Shown: piece after piece, positions 24,564 through 33,472 of the stretch
Numbering within the stretch: the stretch's first letter is position 1
Layout of the letters: every line of letters begins with the position of its first letter
Assembly: GCA_038114465.1 (NCBI GenBank)
Contig: JAYNQW010000009.1
Span: 62,001 to 126,000 of the forward strand
From: CALINB01 sp938045325
Lineage (GTDB): Bacteria; Pseudomonadota; Alphaproteobacteria; Rhodospirillales; CALINB01
Direction: 5' to 3'
Length of the DNA stretch: 64,000 nt
The notes under the pieces: generated by a model
The model's database searches: none
The model's input: only the letters and a program-made list of their open reading frames with translations
What the model was told of the DNA's origin: nothing
Translations under genes and position numbers: made by a program

Positions 24564-25601
24564 TCTGGCCTCCTCGATGGTGCCGCCCGCCTGGCGCCAG
24601 GCATCAATACCGCCACCCATGTGTTTCACATTCTTAATGCCGCATGCATGCAGTTCTTTTAAGGCCAGTGCGGACCGCTCGCCAAAGGCGCAATACAAGA
24701 TCACGTCTTTATCTTCAACCTGATTACACATAGCGCACAGCATGCCACCGGGTTTGATGTACTCTTTAAGGTGAATGTAAGGCACGTGGATAGAACCTGG
24801 GATGACACCATCCCGGCATCGTTCGGACTCTTCGCGCAGATCGACAAAAATATGATCGTTTTGGTTTGCAATGAGTTTTTCCGTTGTCAGCGTGCTTTCT
24901 ATAATTTCCGGATCTTCCGCCTTGAAACCGACCTTGAGGTTGGCCGGCACGGCAACGTCCATGAGTTTTGGGTTCGGCAAATTCAGACCGTTCATGATTT
25001 CGACGTATTCACTTTCCGACTTTCCTTTGAGGCGCGGGTTAAATGCGATTTCTTCGCCGATTGTGCTGACCGTATCACCTTTGTAATCGTGAGCGGGGTA
25101 AACAAGAGTTTCTTCAGGGAGGCGGAATAATTTGTTGACGATAGAATCATAAGAAGCGTGAGGGTCGCCGTTTTGAAAGTCTGTTCGGCCGGTCCCGCGA
25201 ATGAGCAGGGTATCACCGGTAAAGACCCGGTCATCCATATAAAAAGAATAAGAGTCATCCGTATGCCCCGGTGTGTAGAGCACACGCATGCTCAGGCCGT
25301 CGATGTCGATGGTTTCGCCTTCCTCGACCCGCATAGATACGCAATCGACGCCGGATTTGCTGCCCATAACGGTGACGCATCGGGTGCGGTCGCGTAGTTC
25401 GCCCATACCGGTGATGTGATCGGCATGTGTGTGGGTATCAACGGCTTTTAAAAGTCTACAACCGAGTTGGTCAATCAGCTCAATGTAGTGATCAACGTTT
25501 TCGATAACCGGATCGATGATGAGCGCTTCACCGTTACGGCGATTGGCGAGGAGATATGTATAAGTGCTGGAAACGCTATCAAACAGTTGGCGGCATATCA
25601 T
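24552..25601 (-). CDS. Persulfide dioxygenase-rhodanese fusion (Blh-like)
   Basis: A 349-residue two-domain protein. Residues 1-230 are an ETHE1-type metallo-beta-lactamase domain: H57-x-H59-x-D61-H62, H113, D130 and H171. The C-terminal rhodanese domain has its persulfide cysteine at C304 (LYCAFGERS). It oxidises glutathione persulfide to sulfite and also transfers sulfane sulfur. Blh in Xylella and Agrobacterium is controlled by BigR, and here a BigR-like gene lies 124 bp upstream on the same strand. It probably detoxifies sulfide-derived persulfides in the cytoplasm. Its 3' end is the repeat at 24503-24563. Confidence 0.9.
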   Translation of the reverse strand: MICRQLFDSVSSTYTYLLANRRNGEALIIDPVIENVDHYIELIDQLGCRLLKAVDTHTHADHITGMGELRDRTRCVTVMGSKSGVDCVSMRVEEGETIDIDGLSMRVLYTPGHTDDSYSFYMDDRVFTGDTLLIRGTGRTDFQNGDPHASYDSIVNKLFRLPEETLVYPAHDYKGDTVSTIGEEIAFNPRLKGKSESEYVEIMNGLNLPNPKLMDVAVPANLKVGFKAEDPEIIESTLTTEKLIANQNDHIFVDLREESERCRDGVIPGSIHVPYIHLKEYIKPGGMLCAMCNQVEDKDVILYCAFGERSALALKELHACGIKNVKHMGGGIDAWRQAGGTIEEARQSA

Positions 25602-25725
25602 ATCGGGGCTTCCTTGGCTGGCCCAGGGTCACTAGGGTTGCCGAGGAAGATTATACACAAAAAACTTGTATTGAAAGGGAAAGCTTAAAAATGGGCACGA
25701 AAATCAGTGCACAAATGCGTGATAT

Positions 25726-26055
25726 TTAGGCTGCTTCGAAGGCGCCGGAAACAGGCGTTTTGGGTTGGTTGTATAATTGATACAACGCATCAATCACCGC
25801 TTCGACTTCATCGCCGGCTAAAGAATAGTAGATTGTCTGCGCAGCGCGCCGTGTTTTGACAACCTTATCCCGGCGCAAGCGGGCCAAATGCTGTGACAAA
25901 GCCGACTGGCTGAGGCCAACAATGTTTTCCAATTCACTCACACACCGCTCGCCATGGGTCAATTGACTTAAAATGAGAAGCCGGTGGGGATTGCTCATGG
26001 CCTTCAAGAGCGTGCTGGCATGAAGCGTGTTTTTCTGAATTGTGTCGAACTTCAT
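25726..26055 (-). CDS. ArsR-family repressor, BigR/SqrR-like
   Basis: A 109-residue winged-helix protein. C38 (GERCVSELE) matches the N-terminal redox cysteine of BigR/SqrR-type sulfane-sulfur sensors. The recognition helix is SQSALSQHLARLRRDKVV. The second cysteine, expected near residue 105 in SqrR, is absent; the C-terminal helix is LYQLYNQPKTPV. With one cysteine, the usual tetrasulfide bridge cannot form within a subunit. It is upstream of the Blh-like gene in the same direction, and an imperfect palindrome lies just upstream of its start, suggesting autoregulation. Confidence 0.85.
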   Translation of the reverse strand: MKFDTIQKNTLHASTLLKAMSNPHRLLILSQLTHGERCVSELENIVGLSQSALSQHLARLRRDKVVKTRRAAQTIYYSLAGDEVEAVIDALYQLYNQPKTPVSGAFEAA

Positions 26056-26080
26056 CTGCGGAAATCCATTGTCCTAAAGT

Positions 26081-26095
26081 TAATCGTACCGATAT
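26081..26095. promoter_or_regulatory. Candidate operator of the BigR-like repressor
   Basis: TAATCG-TAC-CGATAT is an imperfect palindrome (5 of 6 arm positions match) lying 26 bp upstream of the repressor start codon. AT-rich palindromes of this type are typical ArsR operators. No assay or second copy supports it. Confidence 0.4.
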
Positions 26096-26605
26096 TTTTG
26101 GTTCGAAACCGAATGCTACTGTGCGGTGCACTGTCGAATTTGAGTGCTTCTAACCCTCACATCCTGCGGTTTGTTAGAATTCTCGTGTATTCGCAAAACG
26201 TAATTTAAGGGAAGGTGGTGTCGGGGGCTACAGAAATTTTCAATAATTTTTGTGCGTAGCAAAATTAGCGATATTTTATGTATCTAGGTAGAAGAATTCA
26301 GAGCTTAACAATGCCAACATAATTAATAATTATATATCAATGCATTATGTAAGTATTACTGAATTCAAATAAAGCGGCGCAAACAAATTCGTGCGAAAAA
26401 AAAATCGATAAATGCCACACATAACTTGCTGCGTCGCATAAACTATACTGCATTGCAGCATTTTCTTGCTTTACCGCTTTGATAAATAAGAAAATTTTGT
26501 CAGCTCATAAGGCTTCGAATCGTTCGTCCGCGGTTAATCAATTTGCTGCACCGTAAGAAGGCCGTATAAGTCGTTCCACATACAGTTCAGCAAGAAAGAA
26601 ATTTC
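26096..26605. other. AT-rich intergenic region without a recognised gene
   Basis: About 510 bp between the divergent repressor and tusA. It is markedly AT-rich around 26290-26400 and contains the palindrome CTGCATTGCAG (26449-26459). A 74-codon frame crosses its left end but has no ribosome site or recognisable sequence. It probably holds the promoters of both genes; an sRNA cannot be excluded. Confidence 0.6.
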
Positions 26606-26830
26606 ATGGCGCGCACGGTTTTGGACGTCAAAGGGCTGCTTTGCCCCTTACCCGTATTACGGGCAAACAAGGCGCTCCGGCCACTTTCTGCTGGCGATGA
26701 GCTCGAAGTTTTGACGACGGATCCGGCAGCGACGGCAGACTTTGAGGCATTCTGTGAAACCACGGGGCACACGATCGTCACATCACATGAAGACGATGAT
26801 GTGTTCGTGATTGTTTTGTGTAAATCGTAA
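26606..26830 (+). CDS. TusA-family sulfur carrier
   Basis: A 74-residue TusA-like protein with the CPxP signature at C13-P14-L15-P16 and the DPAATADFEAFCETTGH segment typical of the SirA/TusA fold. The cysteine carries a persulfide. In sulfur oxidisers TusA passes sulfur from rhodanese to downstream oxidation enzymes; in other bacteria it feeds tRNA 2-thiolation. The proximity to the BigR/Blh pair and the Apr/Sat genes favours sulfur oxidation. Start ATG 26606 follows AAGAAAGAAATTTC. It is convergent with the RND transporter, whose gene ends 10 bp away. Confidence 0.9.
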   Translation: MARTVLDVKGLLCPLPVLRANKALRPLSAGDELEVLTTDPAATADFEAFCETTGHTIVTSHEDDDVFVIVLCKS

Positions 26831-26839
26831 AGAGGTGAC

Positions 26840-29800
26840 TCACTCGGCAGATAATTTTGCCGTTTGATCGGATCGGTGCCGGCGGTTTTCGGCAAATCCG
26901 GTGACCAATCCCAGTAACGGCGGGATGATGGCCAAAGTCAGGACCGCCGAAAATGCTAAGCCGCCCAAAACGACAGATCCTAAGCCCCGGTACAATTCCG
27001 AACCGGCGCCGGGAAATAATACCAAAGGCATCATGCCGAAAATGCTCGTTAATGTTGACATGAAGATGGGCCGGATGCGGTTGCGCGTGGATTCATAAAT
27101 CGCATCGGTCACAGCCAATCCATGTTCGCGGATTTGATATAAGGTTTGGTGAACGAGCAATATGGCGTTGTTAACAACAATACCGATTAAAATCACAAAC
27201 CCGAGCAGTGTTAACATGTCTAAAGCATGAAACTTATAGAGATTTAATACGACAAGGCCGGCTACGCCACCCGCTGTCGCGAGGGGAACCGAAAGCATAA
27301 TAATGAATGGGTAAATAAAGCTTTCAAGCAAGATCGCCATAACCAGATAAACAATAACCACAGCCAGCAACAAATCCCAAACCATATAATTCCAGGTTTG
27401 CGCCAGCTGGTCGGCCGAACCGCTGATGCGTATACGCATGCCGGGTTTAAGCATTGTTTTCTCCAAGGGCGTCACGACATTTTGCTGCAGCAGTTCTATC
27501 GCTTGTTCAAGCGGCATGGTTTCAGGCGGGCTGACATCAATGGTAACGGTTCGAGTGCGCTCCAGGCGCTGAATTTGAACAGGGCCTGATGTGACATCAA
27601 CTTTTGAAAGTGAAGCCGCCGGAACGATCGTGCCGTCCTTGGTCACAACCGGCAATTGATTGATGCCTTGCGTCGTTGCAACATTTTGCGCGGGCCCTTT
27701 GAGCATCAAATCCATAATTTTGTTATCCACCGAAATCTCGGATACCCTCAGTCCGTCATTAAAGGCGTCAATCGTATCAGCCAGTTCCCGGGCTGTGACG
27801 CCGCTTTCACTCAGCCGAATGCGGTTGGGATAAATTCGAATTTCCGGCGAGCCCATTTCCAAGCCCGGCTTTGGATTGATCTGCGTGCCCAGACGGCGTG
27901 GCATAACCTGTTCGATCAAACGGACCGTTTCGCGGGCAACTTCAAAATTATCCTCAAGTTTCGGGCTGCTGATATGCAATTCGATTTTGCGCGCCCCCCC
28001 GATGCCGCGCCCGAAAAGGGATAATTGCCGGACAATGCCGAAGGAGCCCGGTTCCCGGTTTGCCGCTTCTTGTAAAACCGGGATGAGTTCTTTGACCCGG
28101 CTGGGATCTTCGGCTGAACCACCGATGAAGGTGCGGTTTGGGCTTGCGACAAAAAAGAAGCGCTGCATTTTGGGCGGCTCACCCGGTTTTGATTCTGGCC
28201 CGGTCTTGACGGTCCAAAGATGACTGATTTCATTTTCCATGCGGGTCGCAATTTCCGTCATCGTTTTTAAGTTGTAGCCGGGCGGGGGTTTGATGAGACC
28301 GAAAACCAAATTGCGGTTTCCTTCCGGTAGGTAATCCAGCTTTGGTAAGAACAAATACGTTCCCAGCGCCGTTAAACTGCAAATGCAAACGACAACGAAG
28401 ATCGAAAGACTGCGGCTTGCTACAACTCGCCGGGTTATGGCTAAAATGATCTCAACAAACCGTGACGCTGCAGGATCAATCACTGGAATACGTGAGAAAA
28501 CAGAACTTTCCGGCTTGGGTTTGCCTAAAAGTTTGCATGCAAGTGACGGAATGACCGTAACGGCCACGATAAGTGACAACAAAACCGCAACCGATATGGC
28601 GACGGCAATATCCCGAAACAGTTGCCCAACTTCAAGTGGCATCACTAAGATCGGAATAAAAACGACCACTGTTGTCAGTGAGGAAACCAAAATGGCGCCC
28701 CAGACTTGCTTGGCACCTTCGTAAGCAGCATCAAAACGCGAGCGGCCTTCCTGGCGCAGACGGAATATGTTTTCCAGCACGACAATCGCGGCATCGACGA
28801 CCATGCCAACCGCAAAAGCGAGCCCGGCTAAGGAAATGACATTGATTGAGCGCCCCAATGCCGTCATGGCAACAAATGAGCCGATGATGGAAATCGGAAT
28901 GGCGAACGATACGACGAGTGTCGCACCGATAGAGCGCAAAAATAATAAGAGAATAAGGGCAGCTAAGGCGCCGCCAACAAAAATATTTTGCTGAACAAGG
29001 TCGATTGAAGAGGTTATGTATACCGTTTCATCGTAGACCTGCCATAAATTCAATCCGGCGGCGGGAAGTTCATGCTTGTTAAGGTCACCAATGGCTTTAC
29101 GAATACCCTGCATAGCATCCATGACGTTGGCGCCGGTTTCGCGGGTGGCATTGATGGCAATTGCCTGTTCGCCAAGCAATCTGATCCTAAATCTTGGATC
29201 TTTATAGCCAAACTTCACCGTAGCAATATCGTTTACCGTAACGCGGGCAACCTGTCCGGTAGCTGTGTCACGAACGGTACGTAAGACGACTTCGCGCACA
29301 TGGTCCAAGGTATTAAGTTCACCCTCGGTGCGAACCACGTAGCGCCGCTTGCCTTCGTCGACATCGCCGGCCGATACGGTGGCATTGGCCGCGCGTAATT
29401 CATTTTTAATTTGTGTCACTGTCAGGCCGAAACGGGCCATGCGTTCGGGATCGACGACGACCTGTAATTCCCGTTCACCGCCGCCGAAAACATTGATGCG
29501 GGCAATGCCTTTTACACGTTCGAGCCGGTCTTGGATGACGTTTTTGGCAAAATCCAAGTATTCATGCATATCGCGCGTGTTGCCCGGATTCCGCCGCAAA
29601 ATCATCCAGGTGATGGCGTTGTCATCGCTGCCGGCCGTATTTAAGCGCGGCTCATCGGCTTCATCGGGGTAGCCCTCAACCTGATCCAGGCGATTAGCGA
29701 CCAAAAGCAGGGCGCGGTCCATGTTTTGATCGACCCGAAACGTGAGTTCAACTTGTCCCCGCCCGGACTGGGCGGTGCTTTTCATCTCCTCGATGCCCTC

Positions 29801-30022
29801 GACGCTGGACAGTTGCTCTTCCTGGCGCTCGATGATTTCGCGCTCGACTTCGCGAGGGGCGGCGCTGTACCAGCGCGTATCGATTTCAATGAGCGGTTTA
29901 CGGACATCGGGCGTTAACTGAATGGGGATCGCTTGCAAAGACACAAGCCCCATGATGATCACGATCATCACAGCCGCAAGAACTGCTATGGGGCGGCGAA
30001 TGCAGAGACGAATAAGATTCAT
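26840..30022 (-). CDS. RND efflux transporter, inner-membrane permease
   Basis: A 1060-residue member of the AcrB/HAE1 superfamily. It opens with MNLIRLCIRRPIAVLA, a typical RND N-terminus, and has about 12 hydrophobic segments with two large periplasmic loops; the membrane aspartates expected for proton relay are in SLAGLAFAVGMVVDAAIV. It exports hydrophobic compounds from inner membrane or periplasm through an outer-membrane channel. It lies 5 bp after its adaptor gene's stop and is co-transcribed with it. No TolC-type gene is in this window. Confidence 0.93.
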   Translation of the reverse strand: MNLIRLCIRRPIAVLAAVMIVIIMGLVSLQAIPIQLTPDVRKPLIEIDTRWYSAAPREVEREIIERQEEQLSSVEGIEEMKSTAQSGRGQVELTFRVDQNMDRALLLVANRLDQVEGYPDEADEPRLNTAGSDDNAITWMILRRNPGNTRDMHEYLDFAKNVIQDRLERVKGIARINVFGGGERELQVVVDPERMARFGLTVTQIKNELRAANATVSAGDVDEGKRRYVVRTEGELNTLDHVREVVLRTVRDTATGQVARVTVNDIATVKFGYKDPRFRIRLLGEQAIAINATRETGANVMDAMQGIRKAIGDLNKHELPAAGLNLWQVYDETVYITSSIDLVQQNIFVGGALAALILLLFLRSIGATLVVSFAIPISIIGSFVAMTALGRSINVISLAGLAFAVGMVVDAAIVVLENIFRLRQEGRSRFDAAYEGAKQVWGAILVSSLTTVVVFIPILVMPLEVGQLFRDIAVAISVAVLLSLIVAVTVIPSLACKLLGKPKPESSVFSRIPVIDPAASRFVEIILAITRRVVASRSLSIFVVVCICSLTALGTYLFLPKLDYLPEGNRNLVFGLIKPPPGYNLKTMTEIATRMENEISHLWTVKTGPESKPGEPPKMQRFFFVASPNRTFIGGSAEDPSRVKELIPVLQEAANREPGSFGIVRQLSLFGRGIGGARKIELHISSPKLEDNFEVARETVRLIEQVMPRRLGTQINPKPGLEMGSPEIRIYPNRIRLSESGVTARELADTIDAFNDGLRVSEISVDNKIMDLMLKGPAQNVATTQGINQLPVVTKDGTIVPAASLSKVDVTSGPVQIQRLERTRTVTIDVSPPETMPLEQAIELLQQNVVTPLEKTMLKPGMRIRISGSADQLAQTWNYMVWDLLLAVVIVYLVMAILLESFIYPFIIMLSVPLATAGGVAGLVVLNLYKFHALDMLTLLGFVILIGIVVNNAILLVHQTLYQIREHGLAVTDAIYESTRNRIRPIFMSTLTSIFGMMPLVLFPGAGSELYRGLGSVVLGGLAFSAVLTLAIIPPLLGLVTGFAENRRHRSDQTAKLSAE

Positions 30023-30027
30023 GGTTT

Positions 30028-31185
30028 TTAAAAGGCTACTTTTTCAATTGTAACCTGCTTGCCGTCTTTCAATCGTTCATTGCCGCGAATTACGACCATT
30101 TCTTTTGCGCTAAGGCCGTTTAAGACTTCAAACCGGTTGCCGACCGCTCTCCCAGTGGTAACTTCTTGTTTATGCGCTTTCTCATCGACAACTTTAAATA
30201 CAATGTTTCTGCCTTTTCGCTTAACGATGGCATCTTTATGGACAGTGACAATGTCACGCAGTTTTTCAATTGGAATTTGCAAGGTAACACTTTGATTGGC
30301 TGCCAAAGGCAATTGCTTGCCTTTGAATGTTGTTGAAAACCGTACGGCGCGTGTTCGTGCCAATGGATTTTCTGAAGGAATAATCGCGCGAACAATGGAG
30401 TCGAATGATAACTTTGGATTAAGGTTCGCGGAAATTTTCAGCCCAACAGATAACCCGGCAATCATTTTCGATGGAACATCGGCTTCAATTTCAAGATTCT
30501 TATCATCGACCAGCGTTACGACCGGGTCGCCTTCCTTAACATAGGAGCCGATTTCTGTGTGCCGCCGTGTTACGACGCCAGAGTAGGGTGCGCGGATGCT
30601 GGCTTGCTGAAGATCAACGTTGACCAATTCTTTATTTGCCATGCGACGTTTTAGGTTTGCGCGTGCTTCCGCAACTTCGCTTCTAGCCCGGGCAACTTCG
30701 ACCTTTTTATCTTCATAGCGGGCTTGGCTGAACGCGGCTGATTTGCGCAAGTTCTCCAATCGTTTGAGTTCTTGCGCAGCGAGTTTAACTCGAACCTCGG
30801 CCGTGCGGACTTGAGCCTTGGCTTCGGTTGCCTCCGCGGCGGCCACTTGATAGCGCCATTTCAAGCTGCTGGTGTCGAGTTCGGCGATCAATTTGCCGGC
30901 CTCAACCCGGTCACCGACCTCGATCAGTAATTTTTTGACCGGTCCGCCGGTTTGTGCGGCAACGACACCGCTTCTACGGGCGACAAACCGACCGATGATT
31001 GGCGCCGTTTGTAGCAAAGGCTCGATACGAACTTCATTCACGATAACCCGGGCCTTGCCCCATTTCTTCTTTTCGCTTTGGGCGAAGGTTTCCGTTGCAC
31101 CCAGTATGGGAATACATAAAACAATCAGGAGCGTCCTAATTTTTTGCCAGTTTGATTGCCCTGGGATGAGCTGTCGTGCAAACAT
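30028..31185 (-). CDS. RND efflux periplasmic adaptor (membrane fusion protein)
   Basis: A 385-residue HlyD/AcrA-family adaptor. An N-terminal hydrophobic segment (TLLIVLCIPILG) precedes a barrel-sandwich domain (GGPVKKLLIEVGDRVEAGK), a long coiled-coil hairpin around residues 115-195 rich in Ala, Glu, Lys and Arg, and the second lipoyl half (IRAPYSGVVTRR). No lipobox is evident at the start, so it is probably held by the leader. It is the first gene of the pump operon and diverges from the gene at 31275. Confidence 0.92.
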   Translation of the reverse strand: MFARQLIPGQSNWQKIRTLLIVLCIPILGATETFAQSEKKKWGKARVIVNEVRIEPLLQTAPIIGRFVARRSGVVAAQTGGPVKKLLIEVGDRVEAGKLIAELDTSSLKWRYQVAAAEATEAKAQVRTAEVRVKLAAQELKRLENLRKSAAFSQARYEDKKVEVARARSEVAEARANLKRRMANKELVNVDLQQASIRAPYSGVVTRRHTEIGSYVKEGDPVVTLVDDKNLEIEADVPSKMIAGLSVGLKISANLNPKLSFDSIVRAIIPSENPLARTRAVRFSTTFKGKQLPLAANQSVTLQIPIEKLRDIVTVHKDAIVKRKGRNIVFKVVDEKAHKQEVTTGRAVGNRFEVLNGLSAKEMVVIRGNERLKDGKQVTIEKVAF

Positions 31186-31274
31186 TCGGTGAGCCTTGGC
31201 CTGAAACGCGGTTAAAGATGCAATTTTGAGGCTATTTTATCAGTTCGAGATGGGAACCGTGAGGGGTTTATTCA

Positions 31275-32201
31275 ATGACGACGCTGATATTCACACACCC
31301 GATATGCATTGAGCATGACCCTGGAGCCCATCATCCTGAATCCACGGACCGGCTTCGCGCGGTTTTAAAGGCCCTTGATGCCGAAGAGTTTAAAGGATTG
31401 GAGCGGCGTGAAGCGCCCATCGCCGATCTTGAAGCGATTAAACGGGTTCACGATTCGGATTATGTCGATGCCGTGATGGAGAATATTCCAACATCCGGCA
31501 TTATTCATCTCGATCCGGATACGGCGCTATCACCTGCTTCCGGCGAAGCGGCCTTGCGTGCCGCCGGGGCGGCCTGTGCTGCCGTTGATGCCGTTATGAA
31601 CGGTGAAGCGAAAAACGCCTTTTGCGCGGTTCGCCCGCCCGGACACCATGCTGAACATGGCCGGGCGATGGGGTTTTGCATCTTTAATAATGTGGCCGTT
31701 GCCGCAGAGCAGGCTCGAGCCGTTCATGGGCTCAAGCGAATTGCTGTGGTTGATTTCGACGTCCATCACGGCAATGGAACCCAACATTCATTTGAAAATG
31801 ACGCCGAACTTTTTTTTGCATCCAGCCATCAATCGCCGTTTTATCCGGGAACAGGTCGGGAAACGGACCGGGGTGTTGCAAATAATATCGTCAATGTGGA
31901 GTTGCCGGCTGGATCCGGATCTCAAGCGTTTCGTGACGGCTGGACAAACCGGATCTTGCCGGAACTTCTGACATTTCGGCCTGACATGATTATTATATCC
32001 GCCGGGTTTGATGCGCATGCATCCGACCCGCTGGCGCAAATCAGCCTGTCGGATGATGACTATGCCTGGATTACCGGTAAGCTGTTGGCGCTCGCTCAAA
32101 AGTGCTGTGAGGGCCGGTTAATCAGCTCCCTTGAGGGAGGCTACGACTTGGCTGCATTGGCAAGTAGCACGACGGCTCACGTCCGAGCACTTTCTGCCTG
32201 A
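31275..32201 (+). CDS. Histone-deacetylase-family amidohydrolase
   Basis: A 308-residue class II-like deacetylase domain. The catalytic histidines and zinc ligands appear in PPGHHAEH and VDFDVHHGNGTQ, with the later aspartate and Gly-rich segment at SAGFDAHASDP and SLEGGYD. Bacterial members deacetylate acetylpolyamines, acetoin-related compounds or proteins. The substrate is unknown. It is the first gene of a rightward block with xseB, ispA, dxs and tlyA, although a 91-bp gap to xseB leaves room for a promoter. Confidence 0.9.
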   Translation: MTTLIFTHPICIEHDPGAHHPESTDRLRAVLKALDAEEFKGLERREAPIADLEAIKRVHDSDYVDAVMENIPTSGIIHLDPDTALSPASGEAALRAAGAACAAVDAVMNGEAKNAFCAVRPPGHHAEHGRAMGFCIFNNVAVAAEQARAVHGLKRIAVVDFDVHHGNGTQHSFENDAELFFASSHQSPFYPGTGRETDRGVANNIVNVELPAGSGSQAFRDGWTNRILPELLTFRPDMIIISAGFDAHASDPLAQISLSDDDYAWITGKLLALAQKCCEGRLISSLEGGYDLAALASSTTAHVRALSA

Positions 32202-32292
32202 ACATAACAGGAACGTTAGGCAAAAATAGCTTATAATCCTTGCTCCTAGCGGGGTCCCTGCCTACACTCGCCAGCCAATTCAAGAGGGGCAT

Positions 32293-32544
32293 ATGGCTAA
32301 AAACACGGTTCCGGCCGATATCGCGAAAATGAGCTTTGAAACGGCGCTGGACGAGCTTGAAACGATCGTGCGCAAACTCGAGGAAGGTGAAACAAAGCTC
32401 GAGGATGCCATCAAATCCTATGAACGCGGGGCACACCTGAAGCGTCATTGTGAGGCTAAATTGCAAGAAGCCAAAACCCGTGTCGATAAAGTTGTTTTAA
32501 ATGCCGATGGCGCCGTCGGTGTAGAATCCGCAAATCAAGATTAA
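32293..32544 (+). CDS. xseB: Exodeoxyribonuclease VII small subunit
   Basis: An 83-residue protein with the typical two-helix layout of XseB: MSFETALDELETIVRKLEEGE, then AIKSYERGAHLKRHCEAKL (no more than 20 residues quoted together). It partners XseA, a single-strand-specific nuclease subunit not in the window, and acts on DNA ends in the cytoplasm. The link to ispA and dxs just downstream is a well-known order in proteobacteria. It has a start ATG after CAAGAGGGGCAT. Confidence 0.95.
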   Translation: MAKNTVPADIAKMSFETALDELETIVRKLEEGETKLEDAIKSYERGAHLKRHCEAKLQEAKTRVDKVVLNADGAVGVESANQD

Positions 32545-32553
32545 GGTAAAAAT

Positions 32554-33444
32554 TTGTCCGACTTTCAAAAACAATTGCGTGAAAACGCAAAAGCCGTCAC
32601 CGATCTGTTGGATAAGTTGTTGCCGATCGACGACGAAAAGCCAGAGTCAAAACTTATCGAAGCGATGCGGTACGCCTCTCTTTCAAGTGGAAAACGTATT
32701 CGCCCCTTTTTGGTTGTTTCCAGTGCGGAAATATTCGGCGTAGCCAGCCAATCGTCTTTACGTGCGGCAGCCGCCATTGAAATGGTTCATTGCTATTCAT
32801 TAGTGCATGACGATTTGCCGGCCATGGACGACGATGATCTGCGGCGTGGTCAGCCGACGTGTCATATTAAATATGATGAGGCGACAGCGATTTTAGCCGG
32901 CGATGCCTTGCTGACAAAAGCTTTTGAGGTCATCGCCGAAGAAGCGACTCATGCCGATCCGCAGGTCCGCGCCAATCTGGTTTTGGGGCTGGCAAAAGCG
33001 ATTGGCGAAGAGGGTATGGTCGGTGGTCAGATGCTGGACTTACTGGCTGAGCAACGCGAACTCGACATGCCGGAAATCACTCGATTACAACGGATGAAAA
33101 CGGGGATGCTGATCGGTATTTCGTGCGAGGCGGGGGCCATTTTGGGTAAAAGCTCGGAGCAAAACCGCCATGCATTGCACGCCTATGCTCATGATTTGGG
33201 ACTGGCGTTCCAGATTGTCGATGATCTTTTAGATGTCGAAGGCACGGCTGAGGAAGTTGGTAAACAGACCGGAAAGGACGCAGACGCCGGAAAAGCGACG
33301 TTTGTCTCGCTTTTAGGGCAGGAAAGGGCCAGAGATCAGGCGGATATGCTTGCCCAGCAGGCTATCCAGCATTTAGACTTATTTAAAGAACAGGCTGATC
33401 CCCTTAGGGAATTGGCCGGATTCGTCGTTGAACGGCGGACATAA
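32554..33444 (+). CDS. ispA: Farnesyl/geranyl diphosphate synthase
   Basis: A 296-residue polyprenyl synthase. The first aspartate-rich motif is DDLPAMDDDD and the second DDLLDVEG, both required to bind magnesium and allylic diphosphate. It condenses IPP with DMAPP and GPP, supplying FPP for quinones and other isoprenoids. The start is TTG 32554 (MSDF), 9 bp after the xseB stop, with AAGGTAAAAA as the ribosome site. The end is near the start of the following dxs gene. The cluster xseB-ispA-dxs is conserved in proteobacteria. Confidence 0.94.
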   Translation: MSDFQKQLRENAKAVTDLLDKLLPIDDEKPESKLIEAMRYASLSSGKRIRPFLVVSSAEIFGVASQSSLRAAAAIEMVHCYSLVHDDLPAMDDDDLRRGQPTCHIKYDEATAILAGDALLTKAFEVIAEEATHADPQVRANLVLGLAKAIGEEGMVGGQMLDLLAEQRELDMPEITRLQRMKTGMLIGISCEAGAILGKSSEQNRHALHAYAHDLGLAFQIVDDLLDVEGTAEEVGKQTGKDADAGKATFVSLLGQERARDQADMLAQQAIQHLDLFKEQADPLRELAGFVVERRT

Positions 33445-33472
33445 TCTTGGTGGCAAGAAGAGGAATTCAATA

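Noticed and set aside
25984..26208. 74-codon frame on the plus strand upstream of tusA
   Set aside because: It overlaps the repressor gene antisense, has no ribosome site and no recognisable product.
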